NCBI RefSeq assembly: GCF_000803645.1
Contig: NZ_CP009122.1
Location: forward strand, 720,501 to 784,500
Reading direction: 5' to 3'
DNA: 64,000 nucleotides
Source: Sphingopyxis fribergensis
Lineage (GTDB): Bacteria; Pseudomonadota; Alphaproteobacteria; Sphingomonadales; Sphingomonadaceae
Part shown: in pieces, positions 36,093 through 44,088 of the stretch
How the letters are laid out: the number at the start of each line of letters is the position of its first letter
How positions within the stretch are numbered: position 1 is the first letter of the stretch
Program-made: the position numbers and the translations under genes
Notes under the pieces: generated by a model
What the model was told of the DNA's origin: nothing
The model's input: only the letters and a program-made list of their open reading frames with translations
Databases searched by the model: none

Positions 36093-36769
36093 GCGCTCGA
36101 CAGCGCCGCCTCCATTCGCGCCGCGGCGGCGTCATACACATGCTCTTTCAATCCCGCGGTGATCGCCTTGGGCGCGCGGTCGGGATGGCCGCCGGGGAAG
36201 GGCGGGGCGGGATCATATTCGATCGCGAGTTGGATCGCCTGCGCGACCGCGTCGCCGCGCAGCCGGGCAATCAGGGTCAGCGCGAAATCGAGCCCCGACG
36301 TGACGCCGCCGCTGGTCACGACATTGCCGTCCTCGACGACGCGCCCTTTCACCGGTTCGGCCCCGACCAAGGGCAGCAAATGGGTATAGGCCCAATGCGT
36401 CGTCGCGCGCTTGCCCGCGAGCAGCCCGGCGCGGCCGAGCAGGAAGGCGCCGGTGCAGACGCTCGTCACCCATAGCGCGTTTTCCGATTGCCGTGCGATG
36501 AAATCGATCGTTGCGGTGTCGCCCAGCGCGTCGGCGACACCGTGACCTCCTGGGACGCAGAGGATATCGGCTTGCGGTGCGCTCGCAAAATCATGCGTCG
36601 GTACGATGGCAAAGCCGCTGTCGGTCGGGATCGGATCGAGGGCCGCGGCGACCCCGGCAATCACCGCGCCGGGCATGCGCGAAAGCGCCTGCGCCGGGGC
36701 GGTGAAGTCGAGCTGGGTGATGCCCGAAAACAGCAGGAAGACGACGTGGGTGGTGGGCGTATCGGTCAT
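36089..36769 (-). CDS. DJ-1/PfpI family protein under a ZTP riboswitch
   Basis: A 226-residue protein of the DJ-1/PfpI superfamily, close in layout to isonitrile hydratase and the N-terminal half of GlxA-type regulators, but without a DNA-binding domain. The nucleophile elbow is TSVCTGAFLLGRAGLLAGKR (Cys), with ILCVPGGHG upstream and TTHWAYTHLLP and VTSGGVTSGLDFAL downstream. The start at 36769 is set by GAGGGG 8 nt upstream. The leader carries a probable ZTP riboswitch, which suggests a task in folate or purine one-carbon metabolism rather than isonitrile breakdown. Substrate unknown. Confidence 0.83.
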   Translation of the reverse strand: MTDTPTTHVVFLLFSGITQLDFTAPAQALSRMPGAVIAGVAAALDPIPTDSGFAIVPTHDFASAPQADILCVPGGHGVADALGDTATIDFIARQSENALWVTSVCTGAFLLGRAGLLAGKRATTHWAYTHLLPLVGAEPVKGRVVEDGNVVTSGGVTSGLDFALTLIARLRGDAVAQAIQLAIEYDPAPPFPGGHPDRAPKAITAGLKEHVYDAAAARMEAALSSA

Positions 36770-36792
36770 GCGGATGTCCCCTCGCTGGCAGT

Positions 36793-36880
36793 GGATCACC
36801 CAGGCGCGCGGCTCGCGACGGCCTGGCGGCCGGCCCCGCTCCCCGATGGGGTCCCATCTTTAGCGCCAATCGCGGGGCGC
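36793..36880 (-). promoter_or_regulatory. Probable ZTP (pfl motif) riboswitch
   Basis: Read on the minus strand: CCCCGC, then GATTGGCGCTAAA, the hairpin GATGGGACCCCATC, then GGGGAGCGGGG whose GCGGGG closes P1 with CCCCGC. After a GC-rich linker comes CCGCGCGCCTGGGTGA. The order P1, TGGCG loop, P2, GGGGAGC, and distal CGCCTGGG is that of the ZTP riboswitch, and GGCG can pair with CGCC to make its pseudoknot. It ends about 24 nt before the PfpI start codon, so ZTP/ZMP binding could expose the GAGGGG ribosome site. Consensus compared from memory. Confidence 0.75.
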
Positions 36881-36917
36881 GCTCAACCTAGGCCTTCGAA
36901 GCGATGAGGGGAAGGCG

Positions 36918-37121
36918 TTATTTGCCGGCTTTAGCCGCGTCGTCCGCCGGTTCCGCCGCAGGCGGGCTGTCGCGGCTTTCGAGCATTTCGGCGGCATCGT
37001 CGAGCGCCTTCGCCTCGCTGACGGTCACACCGCCGGGGCCGGGCTCATTGTCGGTGCGGCTGCACCCCGTCGTCAGGATCAGCATCGCGAGCGCGGTGCC
37101 CGCCGTCCGAAGGTCGATCAT
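36918..37121 (-). CDS. Small lipoprotein
   Basis: A 67-residue protein with a lipoprotein leader (LRTAGTALAMLILTTGCSR; Cys20 is the lipidation site) and a short acidic Ala/Pro/Asp-rich tail with no fold. Function unknown. It lies just after the terminator of the Ala-rich lipoprotein gene, so it needs its own promoter, which I could not identify. Coding status is likely but not certain because of its size. Confidence 0.6.
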   Translation of the reverse strand: MIDLRTAGTALAMLILTTGCSRTDNEPGPGGVTVSEAKALDDAAEMLESRDSPPAAEPADDAAKAGK

Positions 37122-37136
37122 TCATGCGCTCCCACG

Positions 37137-37168
37137 AAAAAGGGCTCCATCCGACGTGGATGGAGCCC
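37137..37168 (-). terminator. Intrinsic terminator of the Ala/Asp-rich lipoprotein gene A
   Basis: On the minus strand GGGCTCCATCC and GGATGGAGCCC form a perfect 11-bp stem with a 5-nt loop, followed by five T. It lies 30 nt after the stop at 37198. Confidence 0.9.
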
Positions 37169-37197
37169 CAATATCAGCCCGAAGGCGAACCGACGAC

Positions 37198-37527
37198 TTA
37201 CTTCTTGTCGTTGGCTTCGGCCTTCTTGGTTTCTTCGGCGATGTTGTCGCCAGCCTTGTCGACCGCTTCGCCAGCGGCGTTTACGGTGCCTTCGACGGCG
37301 TTGCCAGCGTCCTTGGCGGCATCGGCGGTCGCATCGGCGGCTTCGTCGGCGGCAGCAGCCGTCGCGTCGGCAGCGCCAGCAGCGGCGTCGGCAGCGGCAT
37401 CGCCAGCAGCGGCAGCGTCGTCGCCCATGGAATCGGCGGTCTCGCTAGCGGCGTCCTGGGTCTTTTCCGAGCAGGCGGCGAGGCTGAAGGCCGCGGCGGC
37501 CATCGAGGCGATAATGATCTTGCGCAT
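37198..37527 (-). CDS. Ala/Asp-rich small lipoprotein A
   Basis: A 109-residue protein: lipoprotein leader MRKIIIASMAAAAFSLAACS, then about 85 residues of low-complexity Ala/Asp/Glu repeats of the form AADAAAGAADATAAAADEAA, and a charged C-terminus. The composition predicts a long acidic helix, anchored to a membrane through Cys19. A paralogue follows the same plan at 37708-38040. An EcfG-type promoter upstream suggests expression in stress. No biochemical role is known to me. Confidence 0.8.
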   Translation of the reverse strand: MRKIIIASMAAAAFSLAACSEKTQDAASETADSMGDDAAAAGDAAADAAAGAADATAAAADEAADATADAAKDAGNAVEGTVNAAGEAVDKAGDNIAEETKKAEANDKK

Positions 37528-37602
37528 AATATTCCTTTCGAAAACAATGACCGGGCGGCCGGTCATGGTGGCTGAGAGTTAACGGCGGATCAGGGGCTTG
37601 GC

Positions 37603-37627
37603 AACCGCGCCGGTTGATACCTGTTCC
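37603..37627 (-). promoter_or_regulatory. EcfG-type promoter for lipoprotein A
   Basis: On the minus strand GGAAC (37627-37623), 17 nt, GTT (37605-37603) fits the general stress consensus, though the base before GTT is G instead of C. It sits 6 nt after the terminator of lipoprotein B and gives a leader of about 70 nt. Confidence 0.5.
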
Positions 37628-37632
37628 GAATG

Positions 37633-37664
37633 AAAAAAGGAGCCACCGGCGAACCGGCGGCCCC
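37633..37664 (-). terminator. Intrinsic terminator of lipoprotein gene B
   Basis: On the minus strand GGGGCCGCCGG and CCGGTGGCTCC form an 11-bp stem (two G-U pairs) closed by TTCG, a stable tetraloop, followed by six T. Confidence 0.85.
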
Positions 37665-37707
37665 TCTTGTCTTTGACATTTCTTCGGCCCGAAAAGCCGA
37701 AAAATGC

Positions 37708-38040
37708 TTACTTCTTGGCTTCTTCCATCGCGCCCTTGGCGGCGTCGGCAGCTTCCTTGGCCGCACCGGCAGCTTCGGTCGCCTTGTCGGCGGCGACAGC
37801 GGCGTCGCCCGAGGCGGCGGCATCGCCAGCGGCGTCGGCAGCAGCGCCGGCTTCGCCAGCAGCAGCGGCGGTCGCGTCGGCAGCGCCTTCGGCCGCTTCC
37901 ATCGCGCCATCAGCAGCGCCTTCGACGGTCGCCGCTGCGTCTTCGGTTGCAGCAGCCGTGTCGTCGGCAGCCTTTTCGGCGCAAGCAGCAAGGCCCATCG
38001 AGGCGGCGAGGACGAGCGACAGAGTGATCGATTTCTTCAT
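37708..38040 (-). CDS. Ala/Asp-rich small lipoprotein B
   Basis: A 110-residue paralogue of lipoprotein A. Leader MKKSITLSLVLAASMGLAAC, then low-complexity Ala/Glu/Asp/Gly sequence (TEDAAATVEGAADGAMEAAE) and a Lys-rich end (AKGAMEEAKK). The start at 38040 gives a clean lipoprotein signal; the frame extends upstream but without one. It has its own terminator and no EcfG box, so the two paralogues are probably regulated differently. Confidence 0.8.
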   Translation of the reverse strand: MKKSITLSLVLAASMGLAACAEKAADDTAAATEDAAATVEGAADGAMEAAEGAADATAAAAGEAGAAADAAGDAAASGDAAVAADKATEAAGAAKEAADAAKGAMEEAKK

Positions 38041-38233
38041 TTGGGAATACCCCTCTCGGTTTGAACTGACCGATCGGCACAGGAACTGATCGATCCCGAA
38101 ATTTGCCAATCGCGCGCAGAATTACCCCCTCGCGGAATCGCGTGCAACGCCCTTTTTGCGCGAGGCTTGGTGTTTCGTCCGAATTCGGTCTCGGAGGGTG
38201 GGCGCGCGGCGGAAATTGTGGTGCGGCGCTTGG

Positions 38234-38262
38234 TTGACCGGATATAAAGAAACCTTTATATG
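38234..38262 (+). promoter_or_regulatory. Promoter with overlapping inverted-repeat operator for the methionine operon
   Basis: TTGACC (38234-38239), 17 nt, TATATG (38257-38262) make a vegetative-type promoter. A perfect inverted repeat ATATAAAG-AAAC-CTTTATAT (38242-38261) fills the spacer and overlaps the -10 box. Transcription would begin at about 38269, next to the GTG at 38270, so the mRNA is probably leaderless. A repressor on this repeat would block RNA polymerase. The obvious candidate is the ArsR-type product of the first gene. Confidence 0.7.
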
Positions 38263-38269
38263 TGCGGCC

Positions 38270-39256
38270 GTGAGCGAGTTGATCGACATTTTCCGTGCCC
38301 TGGCGGACCCGACGCGACTACGAGTCGTGGCGCTTTTGCGCGAAATGGAGCTGGCTATCGGTGAATTGGCGGTCGTGCTCGACCAGAGCCAGCCGCGCGT
38401 GTCGCGCCATGTTCGAATCCTGGTCGAGGCCGGGATCGTCGAACGGCGTCGCGAAGGAAGCTGGGTTTTCCTGCGGATTGCGGAAAACGGGCCGATCGCC
38501 GAGATTATCGGGCAGGCCGAAAAATGGCCCTTTTCCGCGCGCGAGGCGCTGGTCATCACGCATGACGCGCGGCGCCTGACCGCGGTGCGCGATGAACGTG
38601 CCGCCGCGGCCGAACGTTATTTCGCCGAACATGCCGACGAGTGGGACGCGATCCGCTCGCGCCATATCGCCGAGAGCGAGGTCGAGGCGGCGATGCTGGC
38701 GATGATGCACAACCGCCGGCTCGGCCACCTGCTCGACATCGGCACCGGTACGGGCCGGATGGCGGAAATTTTCGCGCCCACCGCGCGCCGCATCACCGCG
38801 CTCGATCGCAGCCCCGAAATGCTGCGCATCGCGCGTTCCAAGCTCGCGGGGCAATCGGTTCCCGTCGACCTGCTCCAGGGCGACTTCCTGAATCTGCCGG
38901 TCGCCGATGCGAGCGTCGACAGCATCGTCATCCATCAGGCGCTTCACTTCGCGCACGAACCCGACCGGGTGATCGCCGAAGCGAGCCGCGTGCTGCGCGG
39001 CGGCGGCCATTTGCTCGTCGTCGACTTTGCGCCGCACGAGGATGAAGAGCTGCGCAATTTTGCCGCGCACGCGCGCCTCGGCTTTTCGGATGCGCAGATC
39101 CGCGGCTGGTTCGCCTCGGCAGGGCTGCTGCTGGAAAATACACAGACGCTGGAAGGCGGGGAGCTGGCCGTGAAGCTGTGGCTCGGCCGCCGTCGCAGCG
39201 ATGAAGATCAACCCCCCGTCACCGGCGACGGACAAAGTAAAAGGCTTGCGGCATGA
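38270..39256 (+). CDS. ArsR-type regulator fused to a SAM-dependent methyltransferase domain (SahR-like)
   Basis: A 328-residue protein starting at GTG (SELIDIFRALADPTRLRVV). Residues about 1-100 form an ArsR winged helix (QSQPRVSRHVRILVEAGIVE). Residues about 130-300 form a class I methyltransferase-like domain (LLDIGTGTGRMAEIFAP, VDLLQGDFLNLPV, LRGGGHLLVVDFAPHEDEEL). This fusion upstream of metF and metH matches SahR, a known regulator of the methionine cycle that senses S-adenosylhomocysteine; the methyltransferase fold would then be the sensor. The stop overlaps metF (ATGA). Identity as SahR is from architecture and context. Confidence 0.8.
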   Translation: MSELIDIFRALADPTRLRVVALLREMELAIGELAVVLDQSQPRVSRHVRILVEAGIVERRREGSWVFLRIAENGPIAEIIGQAEKWPFSAREALVITHDARRLTAVRDERAAAAERYFAEHADEWDAIRSRHIAESEVEAAMLAMMHNRRLGHLLDIGTGTGRMAEIFAPTARRITALDRSPEMLRIARSKLAGQSVPVDLLQGDFLNLPVADASVDSIVIHQALHFAHEPDRVIAEASRVLRGGGHLLVVDFAPHEDEELRNFAAHARLGFSDAQIRGWFASAGLLLENTQTLEGGELAVKLWLGRRRSDEDQPPVTGDGQSKRLAA

Positions 39257-40191
39257 CGTCGAATTTGAACTCGCTGGCGGAGGCGCGCCGCGCCGCGGCA
39301 TCGCCGCTGTTCGCCAATCTCGAAGGCGATATCGGCGTCAGCTTCGAATTTTTCCCGCCGAAGACCGAGAAGATGGAAGCGCAGCTGTGGGACACGTTCC
39401 GCACGCTCGAGCCGTTGGGTCCGAGCTTCGTTTCGGTCACCTATGGCGCGGGCGGGTCGACGCGCGAACGGACCCACGCGACCGTCGCGCGGATCGCCGC
39501 CGAAAGCGCGGTGCCGCCGGCCGCGCACTTGACCTGCGTCGAGGCCTCGCGCGCCGAGATCAATGAGGTGGCAGAGGCTTATTGGGAAGCGGGGGTGCGT
39601 CATATCGTCGCGCTGCGCGGCGACGTTCCGGGCGGCGAGCCGTATCGCGCACACCCCGACGGCTACGCCAATGCGATCGAACTGGTCGCCGGGCTGAAGG
39701 CGATTGCGCCGTTCGACATTTCGGTCGCCGCCTATCCCGAAACGCATCCCGATGCGGATTGCGCCGAGTCCGACCTCGACAACCTCAAGCGCAAGCTCGA
39801 CGCTGGCGCGACGCGGGCGATCACGCAATTCTTCTTCTCGCCCGACAGCTTTCTGCGCTTTCGCGATACTGCCGCCGCGGCGGGGATCGACGCGCCGATC
39901 ATTCCCGGCATCCTGCCCGTGTCGAACGTTTCGCAGACGCGCCGCATGGCCGACATGTGCGGCACCGCGATCCCGGCGTGGATGGTGTCGCTGTTCGACG
40001 GGCTCGACGATCACCCCGCGGCGCGCCAGCTCGTCGCGGCGACGATCGCCGCCGAAATGTGCCGTCGCCTCTATGCGGGAGGCGTCCGCGATTTCCATTT
40101 CTACACCCTCAACCGCGCCGAGCTCAGCTATGCCATCTGTCATCTGCTGGGCCTGCGGCCGGTCTTGACCGCAAAGGATCAGGCAGCATGA
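39253..40191 (+). CDS. metF: Methylenetetrahydrofolate reductase
   Basis: A 312-residue flavoenzyme reducing 5,10-methylene-THF to 5-methyl-THF, the methyl donor for methionine synthase. TIM-barrel landmarks: VSFEFFPPKTEKME, FVSVTYGAGGSTRERT, HLTCVEAS, IVALRGDVPGG, EAHP-like YPETHPDA, ITQFFFSPDSFLRF, and HFYTLNRAELSYAIC at the end. Both ends overlap neighbours by ATGA, so regulator, metF and the metH N-terminal gene are translationally coupled. Confidence 0.95.
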   Translation: MTSNLNSLAEARRAAASPLFANLEGDIGVSFEFFPPKTEKMEAQLWDTFRTLEPLGPSFVSVTYGAGGSTRERTHATVARIAAESAVPPAAHLTCVEASRAEINEVAEAYWEAGVRHIVALRGDVPGGEPYRAHPDGYANAIELVAGLKAIAPFDISVAAYPETHPDADCAESDLDNLKRKLDAGATRAITQFFFSPDSFLRFRDTAAAAGIDAPIIPGILPVSNVSQTRRMADMCGTAIPAWMVSLFDGLDDHPAARQLVAATIAAEMCRRLYAGGVRDFHFYTLNRAELSYAICHLLGLRPVLTAKDQAA

Positions 40192-41252
40192 GCGCCAATT
40201 TGAAAATGGGGGCACGCGAAGCATTGCAGGCGGCGGCGAAGGAACGCATCCTGCTGACCGATGGCGGCTGGGGCACGCAGATTCAGCTCCGCAAGCTGGT
40301 CGAGGCCGACTATGCGGGCAATCTTGGCCTGACGCACGATCAGAAGGGGAATAACGACATCCTCGCGCTGACGCGGCCCGACGTCGTCACCGCGATCGGT
40401 GAGGCCTATCTCGAGGCGGGGTCGGACATCGTGTCGACCAATACGTTCAGCGCCAACACGATCAGCCAGGCCGATTATGGCGCCGAACATCTCGTCGCCG
40501 ATATCAACCATCAAAGCGCGCGGCTGGGCCGCGAAGCCGCCGACCGCTATCAGGAGCGCGACGGTCGCCGCCGCTTCATCGCGGGCGCGGTCGGGCCGAC
40601 GAACAAGACGCTGTCGCTGTCGCCCGACGTCAACAATCCGGGCTATCGCGAGATCGATTTCGACGAGCTGAAGAAGGTCTATCTCGATCAGGTGGTGGCA
40701 TTGGCCGAGGGGGGCGCCGATTTCATCCTGATCGAGACGATCTTCGACACGCTCAACGCCAAGGCGGGGATCGCCGCGACGCTCGAGGCCGAGGCGAAGG
40801 TCGGGCGCGAACTGCCATTGATGATCTCGATGACGCTGACCGACCTGTCGGGGCGCAACCTGTCGGGGCACACGGTCGAGGCTTTCTGGTACGCCGTACG
40901 CCACGCCAAGCCGCTGACGATCGGGCTCAACTGCTCATTTGGTGCGTCGCAGCTTCGTCCGCATGTGCGGGTGTTGTCGGATATCGCCGACGCGCTGGTG
41001 ATGGTGTATCCGAACGCCGGCTTGCCCAACGAACTCGGCGAGTATGACGAGATGCCCGACACCACCGCGGGCCTCGTGCGCGAATGGGCCGAGCATGGTC
41101 AGGTGAATATCCTCGGCGGTTGCTGCGGTTCGACGCCCGCGCATATCGCCGCCATGGCGAAGGCGATCGCGGGATTGCCTGCGCGGCAGATCCCGCAAGT
41201 GCCGGTGCGGACGCGGCTTGCCGGGCTGGAGCCGTTCACGATGGCGGCTTAG
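40188..41252 (+). CDS. metH: Methionine synthase, homocysteine-binding part (split MetH, N-terminal)
   Basis: A 354-residue homocysteine S-methyltransferase module, equal to the first third of E. coli MetH. It carries ILLTDGGWGTQIQ, VSTNTFSANTISQADYG, IAGAVGPTNKTLSLSPD, and the zinc-binding cysteines in GLNCSFGA and LGGCCGSTPAHI. The remaining MetH domains are encoded by the next gene, 118 nt downstream after a repeat pair. Both polypeptides are presumably needed together. A split metH is seen in other alphaproteobacteria. Confidence 0.93.
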   Translation: MSANLKMGAREALQAAAKERILLTDGGWGTQIQLRKLVEADYAGNLGLTHDQKGNNDILALTRPDVVTAIGEAYLEAGSDIVSTNTFSANTISQADYGAEHLVADINHQSARLGREAADRYQERDGRRRFIAGAVGPTNKTLSLSPDVNNPGYREIDFDELKKVYLDQVVALAEGGADFILIETIFDTLNAKAGIAATLEAEAKVGRELPLMISMTLTDLSGRNLSGHTVEAFWYAVRHAKPLTIGLNCSFGASQLRPHVRVLSDIADALVMVYPNAGLPNELGEYDEMPDTTAGLVREWAEHGQVNILGGCCGSTPAHIAAMAKAIAGLPARQIPQVPVRTRLAGLEPFTMAA

Positions 41253-41253
41253 T

Positions 41254-41356
41254 CCCCCTCCCGCATGCGGGAGGGATTAGGGGAGGGCCTGTTCCTTCCC
41301 GCGCCGACCGAATATTTGCCAGACCCTCCCCCGACCCCTCCCGCAAGCGGGAGGGG
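41254..41356. repeat. Inverted pair of palindromic repeats between the two metH genes
   Basis: Arm 1 (41254-41290) contains CCCTCCCGCATGCGGGAGGG then ATTAGGGGAGGG. Arm 2 (41321-41356) is its near reverse complement, CCCTCCCCCGACCCCTCCCG then CAAGCGGGAGGGG. Each arm can fold alone, and the two can pair. The GGGAGGGGAGAAGAAG end of arm 2 may also supply the ribosome binding site of the downstream gene. Confidence 0.75.
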
Positions 41357-41370
41357 AGAAGAAGAGCCCA

Positions 41371-43995
41371 ATGACCGAAACAACCGCCGCCTCCTCCAGC
41401 TTCGTCAACATCGGCGAGCGCACGAACGTCACCGGATCGGCAGCGTTCAAGAAGCTGATCCTCGCCGACGACTATACCGCGGCGGTCGAGGTCGCGCGGC
41501 AGCAGGTCGAGAATGGCGCGCAGGTCATCGACGTCAACATGGACGAAGGCCTGCTCGACGCCGAATATGCGATGACGACCTTCCTGAAGCTCATCGCCGC
41601 CGAACCCGACATCGCGCGCATCCCGGTGATGATCGACAGCTCGAAATGGAGCGTGATCGAGGCGGGGCTTAAATGCGTGCCGGGCAAGCCGATCGTCAAT
41701 TCGATCAGCATGAAGGAAGGCGAGGAGCCCTTCCTCGAACATGCGCGCAAATGCATGGCCTATGGCGCGGCGGTCGTGGTGATGGCGTTCGACGAGGTCG
41801 GGCAGGCCGACACCAAGGAGCGCAAGATCGAGATTTGCGAGCGCGCCTACAAGCTGCTCACCGGCATCGGCTTCCCGCCCGAGGATATCATCTTTGACCC
41901 CAATGTCTTCGCGGTCGCGACGGGGCTCGAAGAGCATGACAATTATGCCGTCGATTTCATCGAGGCGGTGAAGGAAATCCGCGTGCGCTGTCCGCACGTC
42001 CATTTCTCGGGCGGCCTGTCGAACCTGTCCTTCGGTTTTCGCGGCAACGAGGTCGTGCGCCGTGCGATGCACAGCGTCTTCCTTTATTATGCGATCCCTG
42101 CCGGGCTCGACATGGCGATCGTCAATGCGGGGCAGCTCGACGTCTATGACACGATCGACCCGGAACTGCGGCAAGCGGTCGAGGATGTCGTGCTCAACCG
42201 CAAGGTCGAAGGCGAGGCGGAGAGCCCGACTGAGCGGCTGATCGCGCTCGCCGAACGCTATAAGGGCAGCAACCCCGCCCAGGAAAAGGCCGCCGAGGAA
42301 TGGCGCGGCTGGCCGGTCGCCAAGCGGCTCGAACATGCGCTGGTCAAGGGCATCGACGCCTATGTCGTCGACGATACCGAAGAGATGCGCCTGCTGCTGC
42401 CGCGCCCGATCGAGGTCATCGAAGGGCCGCTGATGGACGGAATGAACGTCGTCGGCGACCTGTTCGGGTCGGGCAAGATGTTCCTGCCGCAGGTCGTCAA
42501 ATCGGCGCGCGTGATGAAAAAGGCGGTCGCGCACCTGCTGCCCTTTATCGAGGCGGCGAAGGAACCCGGTGCCAAGGGCAAGGGCAAGGTCGTGATGGCA
42601 ACCGTGAAGGGTGACGTCCACGATATCGGCAAGAATATCGTCGGCGTGGTGCTCCAGTGCAACGGGTTCGAGATCGTCGACCTCGGCGTGATGGTGCCGT
42701 GGAGCAAGATCCTCGAGGCGGCGAACGAGAATGACGCCGACATGATCGGCCTCTCGGGGCTGATCACACCGTCGCTCGACGAGATGGTGACGGTTGCCGA
42801 GGAAATGCAGCGCGCCGGCATGACGATGCCGCTGCTGATCGGCGGCGCGACGACGTCGAAGGTCCACACCGCGCTCCGCATCGATCCCGCCTATCAGGGG
42901 CCGGTTCTGCATGTGCTCGACGCCAGCCGCGCGGTCGGCGTCGCGACGTCGCTCGTCAGCGACACCGGGCGCGAAGCCTATGTGAAAGGCTATAAGGACG
43001 ATTATGCCCATGTCCGCGACGTGCGCGCGGGCAAGGGGCAGAGCGTCCTCCACACCCTCGAAGAAGCGCGCGCAAATTTTTACGACGCCTATCTCAGCGA
43101 CAAGCCCGCGCCGCCGCTGCAGCCCGGACTGCATCGGTTCGACGACTGGTCGCTCGAAGATTTGCGCGAATGCATCGACTGGACGCCCTTTTTTCGCGCG
43201 TGGGAATTGCACGGCACCTGGCCGTCGATCATGGAAGACGAGGTGGTCGGCGAAACGGCGCAGGCATTGAAGGCCGACGCCGACGCGATGCTCGACAAGC
43301 TGATCGCCGAAAAATGGCTGACAGCGCGGGGCGTTTGCGCCCTCTGGCCGTGCGCGCGCGATGGCGACAGTGTCACCATCCATCTGGCCGACGAAGAACG
43401 CCATGTGACGCTGCCCTTCCTGCGCCAGCAGATCAAGAAAAGCCGCGACCGCGCCAATATGTGCCTCGCCGACTTCATCGATCCGGCGGGTGACTGGATG
43501 GGCGGCTTCGCGGTCGGCATCCACGGCATCGAGCCGCATTCGGAACGCTTCCGCGCCGACAAGGATGATTATTCGGATATCCTGCTGAAGGCGCTCGCCG
43601 ATCGCTTTGCCGAGGCGTTCGCCGAGCGGCTGCACCAGCATGTCCGCACCACGCTATGGGGCTATGCGCCGGGCGAACAGCTCACCAACGAGGCGCTGAT
43701 CAAGGAGGAATATCGCGGTATCCGTCCGGCTCCCGGCTATCCCGCCTGTCCCGACCACAGCCTGAAGCCGATCCTGTTCGATCTGCTCGCGGCGGGCGAC
43801 AATGCCGGACTGGTGCTGACCGAAAGCTTTGCGATGCTGCCCACCGCGGCCGTCAGCGGCTTCTATTTCGGGCATCCGGAAAGCCAGTATTTCGGCGTCG
43901 CGCGGATCGGCAGCGACCAGCTCGAAGATTATGCGGCGCGGCGCGGCGTTGATATCGAAACCGCGACGCGCTGGCTGCGCCCGAACCTCGATTAA
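41371..43995 (+). CDS. metH: Methionine synthase, folate/B12/activation part (split MetH, C-terminal)
   Basis: An 874-residue protein with the other three MetH modules. Methyltetrahydrofolate-binding domain (about 5-290: [31 protein letters not shown]). Cobalamin cap and Rossmann domain (about 320-545, B12-ligand His in [18 protein letters not shown]). SAM-binding reactivation domain (about 560-874: [13 protein letters not shown]). It transfers the methyl group of 5-methyl-THF to homocysteine via cobalamin together with the preceding gene product. All modules look intact. Confidence 0.95.
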   Translation: MTETTAASSSFVNIGERTNVTGSAAFKKLILADDYTAAVEVARQQVENGAQVIDVNMDEGLLDAEYAMTTFLKLIAAEPDIARIPVMIDSSKWSVIEAGLKCVPGKPIVNSISMKEGEEPFLEHARKCMAYGAAVVVMAFDEVGQADTKERKIEICERAYKLLTGIGFPPEDIIFDPNVFAVATGLEEHDNYAVDFIEAVKEIRVRCPHVHFSGGLSNLSFGFRGNEVVRRAMHSVFLYYAIPAGLDMAIVNAGQLDVYDTIDPELRQAVEDVVLNRKVEGEAESPTERLIALAERYKGSNPAQEKAAEEWRGWPVAKRLEHALVKGIDAYVVDDTEEMRLLLPRPIEVIEGPLMDGMNVVGDLFGSGKMFLPQVVKSARVMKKAVAHLLPFIEAAKEPGAKGKGKVVMATVKGDVHDIGKNIVGVVLQCNGFEIVDLGVMVPWSKILEAANENDADMIGLSGLITPSLDEMVTVAEEMQRAGMTMPLLIGGATTSKVHTALRIDPAYQGPVLHVLDASRAVGVATSLVSDTGREAYVKGYKDDYAHVRDVRAGKGQSVLHTLEEARANFYDAYLSDKPAPPLQPGLHRFDDWSLEDLRECIDWTPFFRAWELHGTWPSIMEDEVVGETAQALKADADAMLDKLIAEKWLTARGVCALWPCARDGDSVTIHLADEERHVTLPFLRQQIKKSRDRANMCLADFIDPAGDWMGGFAVGIHGIEPHSERFRADKDDYSDILLKALADRFAEAFAERLHQHVRTTLWGYAPGEQLTNEALIKEEYRGIRPAPGYPACPDHSLKPILFDLLAAGDNAGLVLTESFAMLPTAAVSGFYFGHPESQYFGVARIGSDQLEDYAARRGVDIETATRWLRPNLD

Positions 43996-44005
43996 CCCGC
44001 ATCGG

Positions 44006-44034
44006 CGCGCCTGTCCGATAAGGGGACAGGCGTG
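44006..44034 (+). terminator. Hairpin after the metH C-terminal gene, possible terminator
   Basis: CGCGCCTGTCC pairs with GGACAGGCGTG (10 of 11, one G-U) around a short loop, 10 nt after the stop codon. No T run follows, so termination is uncertain; it may protect the transcript end. Confidence 0.45.
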
Positions 44035-44088
44035 CGGTTAACCAGCTTCGCGAACGACGGGCGCGCCAAAAGCCGCTATGGGCGGCGC

